From positions 1 through 18,306 of the forward strand of contig JANXTN010000143.1 of assembly GCA_025352435.1 (NCBI GenBank): DNA of 18,306 nucleotides, read 5' to 3'. This document shows, piece by piece, positions 8,186-15,103 of the stretch. A program made the position numbers and the translations under genes. Below the pieces are notes generated by a model that was not told the origin of the DNA, did no database searches, and was given only the letters and a program-made list of their open reading frames with translations. This DNA is from Ferruginibacter sp. (lineage in GTDB: Bacteria > Bacteroidota > Bacteroidia > Chitinophagales > Chitinophagaceae). Position 1 is the first letter of the stretch. Each line of letters starts with the position of its first letter.

Positions 8186-8216
8186 TTAAAACTCCCTTCT
8201 TTTTTTAATCAATTTT
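8174..8216 (+). terminator. Weak AT-rich terminator candidate after the kinase gene
   Basis: AAAAAAGAA at 8174-8182 pairs perfectly with TTCTTTTTT at 8207-8215 across a 14-base loop and ends in a T-run. The stem overlaps the last codons of the kinase and is almost entirely A-T, so its stability is low. It may give only partial termination before the receptor gene. Confidence 0.25.
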
Positions 8217-8315
8217 TATTTTTACGCTGAAATCAATTTTAATCCTCCATGATTACGTGTTGGAAACGTTAATAATTCTAATAAAAACGCTTCTTCATAC
8301 TTATTATTGCTGAGA

Positions 8316-8342
8316 TAACATTTTGGTAACACTAGCATAACA
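8316..8342 (+). promoter_or_regulatory. Three TAACA direct repeats with exact 11-bp period upstream of the TonB receptor
   Basis: TAACA occurs at 8316-8320, 8327-8331 and 8338-8342, each copy preceded by A or G (ATAACA, GTAACA, ATAACA). The first and third copies extend to ATAACATT. This resembles known PhoP/PhoB boxes: the Bacillus PhoP consensus is TTAACA-like repeats about 11 bp apart, and the E. coli Pho box also has an 11-bp period. The array ends 52 bases before the chosen ATG at 8395. A poor -7 candidate, GTCTTTTG at 8363-8370, lies 20 bases after the last copy, a geometry like that upstream of the response regulator gene. Confidence 0.5.
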
Positions 8343-8394
8343 TTGGCATCACAACAAATCATGTCTTTTGCATAAATATATAAACGCAATAAAA

Positions 8395-11300
8395 ATGCAA
8401 TACAAATTACCTTTTTACTTTCTCCTAACGCTTCTTTTTTTAGGCAATAACTTATTTGCACAAGAAACGTCATCGGCATTAACCGGAAAAGTAACGGATG
8501 AAAAAGGAGCAGTGATTCCTAATGCATCAATAATATTAAAATACCAGCCAACGGGTACAGTTAGCGGCACCCAAACAAATGGTAAAGGCTTATTTAATCT
8601 CGTAAATTTAAGACCTGGAGGCCCGTACACAGTTATAGTTTCTAACACGGGTTTTAAAGTACAGACATTTGAAAATATAAATTTGGCTTTGGGAGAAAAT
8701 GCTCCGGTAAATGTATTACTGAAACTCGATGATAAAAGTCTTACGGAGATTGTAGTAAGCGCATCATCAAAAAAATATGTAGGCGGTAACAGCATTGGCA
8801 GAGCTCAAATTACAACACTACCGAGTATCGGCAGAAGCATAAGTGATTTTACAAGACTTACGCCTCAGTCAAACAACAACTCCTTTGCAGGTACTAATTT
8901 TCGTTATAACAATGTAACATTAGATGGCGCTATAAATAATGATGCTATTGGTTTTAGCAACAGTGCAGGTGGCACAAGTGGTGGTGGCCAAAGTGGTTCT
9001 GCAGGTTCAGGTAACCGGACAAACCCTTATAGTTTAGAAACGATACAGGAAGTGCAGGTGCAGCTTGCACCTTTCGATGTAAAACTTGGCAACTTTACAG
9101 GAGGCAGTGTAAACGCAGTAACAAAAGGTGGTGGTAACGATGTGCATGGTTCATTGTATTATTATGGCCATGGTCAAAATTTGGTAGGTAAAAGTGTTGA
9201 TGGTTTAAAAACCAAAATTGGTTCAGCTTTTCATGATAATCAATATGGTGCAAGTATCAGCGGACCGATCATAAAAAATAAACTATTTTTTTATGGAAAT
9301 GTTGAGTATACTCGTCATCAGGAGCCTACTTTTTATAACGCAGGCGATCCCGGTGCTGCTATTACGGTAGCTGATGCGCAAAGAGTAATTACTAAACTTA
9401 AAAATGATTACAACTACGACCCCGGCACTTACGATGCTTACAAAATAAAAACAAACAGCGATAAATATTTTGCAAGAGTTGATTGGAATATGAATTCAAA
9501 AAATAACCTTACCCTGCGTTACATTCATACAAATGGAGTGGGGAATAACCTTGAGCGCTCCTCTACAAATTTTCAGTTTTCTTCTACAGACTTTACCCAG
9601 CATTCTGTGAATAATAATGTGGTTGCTGAATTAAAAACAAAGTTTAATAATGAAGTTAGCAACAACTTAATATTAAGTGCTGTAAATGTTCATGAATTTA
9701 GAACTTACCCCGGACAGCTTGCTCCGTTTATTGACATAAACGGTGGACAAATTTGGGCAGGTACCTGGAGAGAGGCGAGTATTTATAACATGAAACAAAA
9801 AACGATTGAGTTTACAGATAATGTTACAATCTCTAAAGGTATTAATAAAATTACCTTCGGTACACACAACGAATTTTATGACATTACTTACGGGTTTGTA
9901 AATTCATTTAATGGCAGATGGGAATATGGTAGTCTAGCAAATTTTGAAGCTAACAAGCCTAGCCGTATTCGTGGTGCTTATTCTTTTGATCCTGCAAAAC
10001 AAACTGCACAGGGTATATACGATGCGCCACCAAGTCCCTTTAAAGTTAACTTAACGAGTGCATATGCACAGGACGAGATAAGCATTACAAAACATTTAAA
10101 AGTTACACCGGGTGTTCGAATAGATTATGCCTTTTTAGGAAGTCAGCCTCCGTTAGATCCGTTGGTAAATAATACTGTTGAATATAAATCGGCCAACCCA
10201 ACTTACAGCCATACTGCTTTCAGCGATATCAATAATAAATGGTTAGGTCGAGCTACAATTTCCCCCCGCTTGGGTTTTAATTATGATGTAAAAGGAAACC
10301 AGAGTTTAGTTGTAAGAGGCGGTACAGGAATCTTTACTGGTCGCATGCCCTTCGCATGGTTAGGCTACGCTTATACCTTAACCGGTACTAACTATGGTAC
10401 CATTGATTACAGACCGTCAGGAGCTGTTGGACTTGCAATTGATCCATCAAAATTAAAAGACACCATTAACAAATATAGCCCAGCTGCAGCATCAACACGT
10501 GAAGTAGATCTTATTGATAATAATTTTAAATTGCCTACAGTATGGAGAAGCAATATAGCAGTAGATATAAAATTTGGGAAAGGATATAAACTGACTTTAG
10601 ATGCACTTTACACAAAAACTATTTACGATGTAAAGTTCCAACAAATCAACCTAAGAGATTCCTCTACCTTCCTTACTAGTGGACCTACACAAACACCAGT
10701 ATATCTAGGTTCCAATCAAAAAAATAATTCTACTTTTTCCAATGCCTATTTTCTTTCCAATACAAAAGAAGGATACAGGTATAATTTAACGGCGCAAATT
10801 TCAAAAGCGGGTAACAAAACTGCTTTTGCACCAAACAAAACTATAGCACTTAATTATAGCTTAGCCTACACATACGGAAGAAGTAAAGACGTAAGCAATG
10901 GTATCAGAAATTCATTTCAAAGCAATTATGAAGTAAACCCCGCAATAAGTGCTGAAAATGCACAGCTTGCTAACTCTAACTTCGATCTTCGTCATCGCAT
11001 TGTTGGTTCTTTAGGTTTAAATGCACAGTGGAATAAGTTTAATGCTACCACCCTTGGTTTTGTTTTTTCAACTCAATCAGGCAGTCCATTCTCTTATATT
11101 TATAATCCAAGTGTAAATGCCTTTAGAAATGGCTCTAACGCAAACCTAGCATTCATACCCGCTACTACTTCAGCTACAAATTTTAGAGATTATACTTTAA
11201 ACGGCAATCTTTACACGGCATCACAGCAGTCTGCAGATTTTAATAATTTTGTAAACAACGATAAGTATTTATCAACACGCAAAGGCCAGTATGCAGAACG

Positions 11301-11667
11301 CAACGGGGCACACACACCGTGGAATTCTACGCTTGATATGAAACTGATGCATGAGTTCAAATTCTCTTTGGCAAATAATAAAACAGTGCATTCCTTACAG
11401 TTTAGTTTTGATGTGCTGAATGTTCTTAACTTGATAAATAGTGATTGGGGACATATAAATTTTGTGACAAACATTAATAATTACACAGTAAACATTTTAA
11501 AGTTGGTTTCTGATAATAGCAGTGTAACAGGAGTAGCACCGGGTTCTGCAGCATATACACCAACTTATAATTTTGCGCCACCTTCAAATTCTAATGGCAA
11601 GTATTACACAAAAGATCCAATTAATAGCCGCTGGCAAGGTCAGTTAGGAATTCGTTACAGTTTCTAA
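8395..11667 (+). CDS. Oar-type TonB-dependent outer membrane receptor
   Basis: 1090 aa from the chosen start. An ATG 27 bases earlier (8368) is in frame, but the ATG at 8395 gives a clean signal peptide (MQYKLPFYFLLTLLFLGN, cleavage after NLFAQ). Next comes a carboxypeptidase-regulatory-like beta-sandwich (LTGKVTDEKGAVIPNASI to about residue 110), then a plug-like region from about 120 (IGRSISDFTRLTP, VTLDGAINNDAIGF, LETIQEVQVQLAPFDVKLG). A long beta-barrel follows and ends with the outer-membrane signature GQLGIRYSF with a terminal Phe. This is the layout of the Oar/TonB receptor group. It would import or bind a ligand at the outer membrane with energy from TonB-ExbBD; the ligand is unknown. 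No SusD-like partner follows, so it is not a standard polysaccharide utilisation pair. It follows the two-component genes and has 11-bp repeats upstream, so it is a candidate target of that system. Confidence 0.9.
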   Translation: MQYKLPFYFLLTLLFLGNNLFAQETSSALTGKVTDEKGAVIPNASIILKYQPTGTVSGTQTNGKGLFNLVNLRPGGPYTVIVSNTGFKVQTFENINLALGENAPVNVLLKLDDKSLTEIVVSASSKKYVGGNSIGRAQITTLPSIGRSISDFTRLTPQSNNNSFAGTNFRYNNVTLDGAINNDAIGFSNSAGGTSGGGQSGSAGSGNRTNPYSLETIQEVQVQLAPFDVKLGNFTGGSVNAVTKGGGNDVHGSLYYYGHGQNLVGKSVDGLKTKIGSAFHDNQYGASISGPIIKNKLFFYGNVEYTRHQEPTFYNAGDPGAAITVADAQRVITKLKNDYNYDPGTYDAYKIKTNSDKYFARVDWNMNSKNNLTLRYIHTNGVGNNLERSSTNFQFSSTDFTQHSVNNNVVAELKTKFNNEVSNNLILSAVNVHEFRTYPGQLAPFIDINGGQIWAGTWREASIYNMKQKTIEFTDNVTISKGINKITFGTHNEFYDITYGFVNSFNGRWEYGSLANFEANKPSRIRGAYSFDPAKQTAQGIYDAPPSPFKVNLTSAYAQDEISITKHLKVTPGVRIDYAFLGSQPPLDPLVNNTVEYKSANPTYSHTAFSDINNKWLGRATISPRLGFNYDVKGNQSLVVRGGTGIFTGRMPFAWLGYAYTLTGTNYGTIDYRPSGAVGLAIDPSKLKDTINKYSPAAASTREVDLIDNNFKLPTVWRSNIAVDIKFGKGYKLTLDALYTKTIYDVKFQQINLRDSSTFLTSGPTQTPVYLGSNQKNNSTFSNAYFLSNTKEGYRYNLTAQISKAGNKTAFAPNKTIALNYSLAYTYGRSKDVSNGIRNSFQSNYEVNPAISAENAQLANSNFDLRHRIVGSLGLNAQWNKFNATTLGFVFSTQSGSPFSYIYNPSVNAFRNGSNANLAFIPATTSATNFRDYTLNGNLYTASQQSADFNNFVNNDKYLSTRKGQYAERNGAHTPWNSTLDMKLMHEFKFSLANNKTVHSLQFSFDVLNVLNLINSDWGHINFVTNINNYTVNILKLVSDNSSVTGVAPGSAAYTPTYNFAPPSNSNGKYYTKDPINSRWQGQLGIRYSF

Positions 11668-11684
11668 ATAATATTCAAATTCCG

Positions 11685-11718
11685 AAAGCCCAATACAGTC
11701 ATTGTATTGGGCTTTTTT
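11685..11718 (+). terminator. Intrinsic terminator of the TonB receptor gene
   Basis: AAAGCCCAATACA pairs with TGTATTGGGCTTT around a GTCAT loop (12-13 bp perfect stem) and is followed by a T-run to 11718. It lies 17 bases after the stop codon. Confidence 0.9.
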
Positions 11719-11805
11719 ATTCTAAACCTCTACCGGACTTATCAACCACCAACTATCACCTTTTAATCATCAATTTACCTTTACTAATATTGCTAAATAA
11801 CTTAG

Positions 11806-11813
11806 TATATTTG
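11806..11813 (+). promoter_or_regulatory. Perfect -7 element four bases before a start codon
   Basis: TATATTTG matches TAnnTTTG at all fixed positions. The ATG at 11818 begins four bases later, so transcription would start at or within the first codons, implying a leaderless message or a chance match. The nearest upstream TTG (11790-11792) leaves only 13 bases between elements, shorter than usual. Confidence 0.35.
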
Positions 11814-11817
11814 AGAC

Positions 11818-12165
11818 ATGAATACTACTCCGACACAACTCCATCTCATCTTTAAGCTCGAAACTCTTAGGCAAAATATTTTACGAACGCAGGAAAAGGC
11901 AATTATTATTTCCATTGCAAGACAGGCATATGTATTGGCGTCACCCGTACCAATTGACCCTGCATTTAGTTATAAGATAGAAGGTAAAGAGAGAACCCTT
12001 ACCATGCTTTCAAATGAAATAAGAGGATATGAAAAAAGCAATACTGAGATAGAAGTTATTCAGTTTCAGTTTTCATCTACTATTTTAATGTTGATGTTAC
12101 AATTTATTACGGGTTCGTTAAGTGACATGCAGCAGGTACTTGAAGAGTATAAAAGAGTAGCTTAA
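11818..12165 (+). CDS. Small protein of unknown function (115 aa)
   Basis: I do not recognise this protein. It has no signal peptide. The N-terminal half looks helical and polar (LIFKLETLRQNILRTQEKAI), a middle part is less regular (SPVPIDPAFSYKIEGKERTL), and residues about 80-105 form a hydrophobic helix (FSSTILMLMLQFITGSL) that could be a membrane segment or a buried helix. The C-terminus is a charged helix ending in EEYKRVA. It stands alone between a terminator and a convergent amidohydrolase gene. It is supported by an uninterrupted frame, a -7-like element just upstream, and the lack of any competing frame on either strand. There is no alternative Met until residue 62, so the start is 11818 if the gene is real. 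Confidence 0.55.
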   Translation: MNTTPTQLHLIFKLETLRQNILRTQEKAIIISIARQAYVLASPVPIDPAFSYKIEGKERTLTMLSNEIRGYEKSNTEIEVIQFQFSSTILMLMLQFITGSLSDMQQVLEEYKRVA

Positions 12166-12224
12166 CTTATTCTTAGGTTTATAAATAATTCGGAAAGCAA
12201 GCAAAATCATTTCGAGCAAGTTAC

Positions 12225-12293
12225 AGGGAACATATAGGGAAGTTATAGGGAACCTCCCCCGTAGTAAATTGTAGGATCCTCCCTACAAACTAC
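12225..12293. repeat. Three AGGGAA repeats with 11-bp period followed by an interrupted hairpin
   Basis: AGGGAA occurs at 12225-12230, 12236-12241 and 12247-12252, an exact 11-bp period. Downstream, TTGTAGG at 12269-12275 pairs with CCTACAA at 12282-12288 around the loop ATCCTC. After a 3-base bulge, GTAGT at 12261-12265 pairs with ACTAC at 12289-12293. The block lies between the convergent 3' ends of the 115-aa gene and the amidohydrolase gene. No T-tract follows on either strand, so it is not a classical terminator. Confidence 0.5.
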
Positions 12294-12337
12294 ATAAAAC
12301 CTCAGTGAAAACTTGGCCATTTCACAAATATAATCGC

Positions 12338-13492
12338 TTAAAAAATTCTTTCAGCATTTTTGCCTATTAATACGACCCCTGGTTTTTTGCCTTTTTCAAA
12401 GCTGCCTAAAACGTCATTGAACCCCAAAGCGTTTGCGCCATTTATTGTTGCCCACTGTAGTACAGTTGGTAAATCAATAGTTGTAAAATTCTTACAAATA
12501 GTTTTTATTTCTTCAAACATATTTAGTTGTTTGTTGCTTGCGTAACTGTCAGTCCCTATAACAATATTGCAATTTTGCTGCAGCATCATTTCCACGTCGG
12601 GCAAGGTGTTTTCTATGTATAGATTGGCATTAGGGCACAGGCAATAATATAGTTGTTCAACTCCTGAATAATTTGCAGCAAATTGCAGATCATCCTTTTT
12701 TGTAAAGCTGTTGTGCACCATTATTATTTTTTGTTGTTTGGTAAAATATGGTAACCAGCTTTCCAAAGATCGTTTACCTGTTTCCCTAAAATCGCTGATG
12801 TCGATTCCAAAATTGCTATACAATTCAAGAAAGCCGCCACTCTTACTGAAATAAAGTTCATTTTCTGCGGCACACTCTTGGTTGTGTATACTGATTGTCC
12901 TTTTTGCAGATGCTTGGTTAATGAGCCCAAACAATTTTTCAGATACACTGTAGGGTGCATGGGGTACAATGGAAATCCGCTGTTCATCTTTTTTTGTAGA
13001 GGTAAATGAATGTAAAATCTCTTCGGCTGCATCAAATCTTTTCTGCGCAGCTGCGCCCACAAAGCCACTCACTTCTATAAAGTTATGCCAGTGCAATAAC
13101 CTGTTTTGCTTTACTACTAAGGAGTCTGTAGTATTACAAATATCTCCTACTGCAACTGTTCCGCTGTTGTATAATTCCTCCGCAGCAGCCTGCATAGCAG
13201 TTAGCTTTTCTTCTTCTCCCGCAGTTCGTTCTGTCATTACCTGTTGCACAAAATTTACTAAGCCGGTATGTTTAGGAATTTTACCCTTTAAGTGACTTAG
13301 CTCAATGTGGCAATGTGCATTCACAAAACCCGGGCACAATATCCCTTCAAAAGATTCCACATTTTCTCCCGCGGCTACTTCATCTGCAACTTCCACCACA
13401 GCGCCATACTCATCCATAATAAGAACCATATTTTCCCCCATTAATTCATACCCATTAAAAATATTCTTCCCTTTTAATTTTCTGTATAACAT
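12338..13492 (-). CDS. Metal-dependent amidohydrolase (deaminase-like)
   Basis: 384 aa from the preferred ATG at 13492. The frame extends upstream to an ATG at 13564, but those 24 residues are unlike the family. [14 protein letters not shown] is the expected opening beta-sandwich strand. [21 protein letters not shown] carries the H60-x-H62 metal motif. [14 protein letters not shown] and MVHNSF supply later histidines, and [10 protein letters not shown] holds the conserved aspartate. The C-terminus ([19 protein letters not shown]) closes the composite domain. These features place it in the cytosine deaminase/ATZ-TRZ branch. Relatives deaminate S-adenosylhomocysteine, methylthioadenosine or aminofutalosine; which one applies here cannot be decided from this window. 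It is cytoplasmic and diverges from prfA across a 170-bp spacer containing the inverted repeat GTTTGC/GCAAAC (13544-13566). A 7/8 match to the -7 consensus (CAACTTTG) lies upstream on the minus strand. Confidence 0.88.
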   Translation of the reverse strand: MLYRKLKGKNIFNGYELMGENMVLIMDEYGAVVEVADEVAAGENVESFEGILCPGFVNAHCHIELSHLKGKIPKHTGLVNFVQQVMTERTAGEEEKLTAMQAAAEELYNSGTVAVGDICNTTDSLVVKQNRLLHWHNFIEVSGFVGAAAQKRFDAAEEILHSFTSTKKDEQRISIVPHAPYSVSEKLFGLINQASAKRTISIHNQECAAENELYFSKSGGFLELYSNFGIDISDFRETGKRSLESWLPYFTKQQKIIMVHNSFTKKDDLQFAANYSGVEQLYYCLCPNANLYIENTLPDVEMMLQQNCNIVIGTDSYASNKQLNMFEEIKTICKNFTTIDLPTVLQWATINGANALGFNDVLGSFEKGKKPGVVLIGKNAERIF

Positions 13493-13662
13493 AGTAAAAC
13501 GATAAAACGTAATTTCGCAGCCGCAGATTTTATTGGCCCATGCGTTTGCTGCAAAGTTGCGCAAACATTTTTACCAATAAAACCCCGTATTCCAAAAAAT
13601 TGATTTCATTCAGTAGCGAAGGCAATTTTCCGTACTAAGTATTCAATATTAAATACACAATC

Positions 13663-14727
13663 ATGTTAGAAAAATTAGATGCCATAAAAGCCAAATTTGA
13701 AGATTTGAGCGTAGCGCTTACCAACCCCGAAGTTGTGGGCGATAACAAACGCTATGTGGCACTGAGCAAAGAATACAGAAGCCTGGAAAAAATAATCGTT
13801 GCCAGAAATGCCTACATAAAAACATTGGATGATATAGAGTTTAACAAAGAAGTGTTGAACAGTGATGATGTGGAAATGAGGGAAATGGCAAAGATGGAAA
13901 TTCCTACATTGGAAGAAATGAAGGAAACGCAGGAAAAAGGATTGCGTAACATGCTTATTCCTAAAGATCCGTATGATGAAAAAAATGCCATTTTAGAAAT
14001 TCGTGCAGGAACCGGTGGCGATGAAGCTTCTCTATTTAGCGGGGATTTATTGCGTATGTACTTAAAATATTTTGAAAAGAAAGGGTGGAAGGCAACCTTA
14101 CTAAGTGAAAGTGAAGGCACTGTGGGAGGTTACAAAGAAGTACAGGTAGAAGTTACCGGGGATGATGTGTATGGGCTATTAAAATTTGAAAGTGGCGTGC
14201 ATAGGGTGCAGCGTGTGCCTGATACGGAAGCAAGCGGAAGGGTGCATACGAGTGCGGTTACAATTGCTGTAATGCCCGAGGCAGAAGAAATAGATTTTGA
14301 ACTGAAAGAAAGTGACGTAAAAATGGAAACTGCCCGCAGTGGTGGCGCAGGTGGGCAGAATGTAAATAAGGTAGAAACAAAAGTTTTTCTTACTCATAAA
14401 CCCACAGGTATTGTAGTAATGTGCCAAACGGATAGATCTCAGTTGGGCAACAAATTAAAAGCTATGGAAATGTTGCGCACCAGGTTGTACGATGAAGAAG
14501 TAAGGAAGGCTGAGGAAGCTATTTCCCACATGCGTAAAAGTTTGGTAAGTACTGGGGATAGAAGTGCCAAAATAAGAACATACAATTATCCACAAGGTCG
14601 GGTTACAGACCATAGAATTGGTATGACGGTTTATAATCTTGATGCCGTTCTCAACGGAGAAGTAGGCGAGTTTATAGAGGCTTTACAATTTGCCGAAAAC
14701 GCTGAAAAGCTTACTGCGCAAAGATAA
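13663..14727 (+). CDS. prfA: Peptide chain release factor 1
   Basis: 354 aa, close to the 360 aa of E. coli RF1. It recognises UAA/UAG stop codons in the ribosomal A site and triggers peptide release. The release loop [14 protein letters not shown] has G230-G231-Q232, whose glutamine is normally methylated by PrmC. The codon-recognition tripeptide PDT occurs in [17 protein letters not shown], matching the PxT of RF1 and not the SPF of RF2. The coiled N-terminal domain ([11 protein letters not shown]) and the [11 protein letters not shown] stretch are typical. The ATG at 13663 is the first Met and gives the expected N-terminus; no Shine-Dalgarno site precedes it, as usual in Bacteroidota. It is a housekeeping gene, and nothing in the sequence suggests the programmed frameshift known for RF2. 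Confidence 0.97.
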   Translation: MLEKLDAIKAKFEDLSVALTNPEVVGDNKRYVALSKEYRSLEKIIVARNAYIKTLDDIEFNKEVLNSDDVEMREMAKMEIPTLEEMKETQEKGLRNMLIPKDPYDEKNAILEIRAGTGGDEASLFSGDLLRMYLKYFEKKGWKATLLSESEGTVGGYKEVQVEVTGDDVYGLLKFESGVHRVQRVPDTEASGRVHTSAVTIAVMPEAEEIDFELKESDVKMETARSGGAGGQNVNKVETKVFLTHKPTGIVVMCQTDRSQLGNKLKAMEMLRTRLYDEEVRKAEEAISHMRKSLVSTGDRSAKIRTYNYPQGRVTDHRIGMTVYNLDAVLNGEVGEFIEALQFAENAEKLTAQR

Positions 14728-15103
14728 TAGGGTTAGTGCCATTAGTTTTCCATCGTTCAAATATTTACTGTTTGGGTATTGATTGTACCCCAAAGAGTAT
14801 TTGCCTGCCATTTAACAAACTCAATTTATTTTTTGGCACCTCATTTGTACTTTATTAATTACAACAACGATCAATTTAAATTTCTCATAAGCAGTTAGTT
14901 TTGGTAAACAGCCCCCGTTTCTACGGGGGCTTCTTTTTTAATAAATTTCTAGCATTCCTTACTATTTACTTAGATGTGAGAACAATGATTTAGGTAATAT
15001 TAATACGAACATAAAAAATTACGCTTTCTTTATTATAATTTGCCTGAGTAATTGTACTGAATACATAAATGTTTTGCCAACTTCGCAGCAAGAATAATTA
15101 TAC
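14728..15103. other. 376-bp non-coding stretch between prfA and the GH18-deacetylase-GT2 gene
   Basis: No credible reading frame is present. It holds an imperfect hairpin just after prfA (TTTGGGTA at 14771-14778 against TACCCCAAA at 14786-14794, with one extra C) and a strong intrinsic terminator at 14910-14937. An AT-rich promoter-like region follows, with TATAATTTG at 15034-15042, close to but not matching TAnnTTTG (three spacer bases instead of two). The terminator sits 182 bases beyond the prfA stop, leaving room for a long 3' untranslated region or a small RNA. Confidence 0.5.
14910..14937 (+). terminator. Strong intrinsic terminator downstream of prfA
   Basis: AGCCCCCGT pairs with ACGGGGGCT around a TTCT loop (9 bp, GC-rich) and is followed by TCTTTTTTA. 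The plus-strand T-run fixes its orientation. Confidence 0.9.

Noticed and set aside
8368..8394. Upstream start for the TonB receptor
   Set aside because: It would add MHKYINAIK before a complete signal peptide and place the start over the likely promoter.
8415..8795. A 126-codon minus-strand open frame over the start of the receptor gene
   Set aside because: The plus strand encodes a signal peptide and carboxypeptidase-like domain here; the minus frame is a shadow.
13493..13564. N-terminal extension of the amidohydrolase from the ATG at 13564
   Set aside because: The extra 24 residues (Cys- and Ala-rich) do not fit the family; the Met at 13492 starts at the expected first strand.
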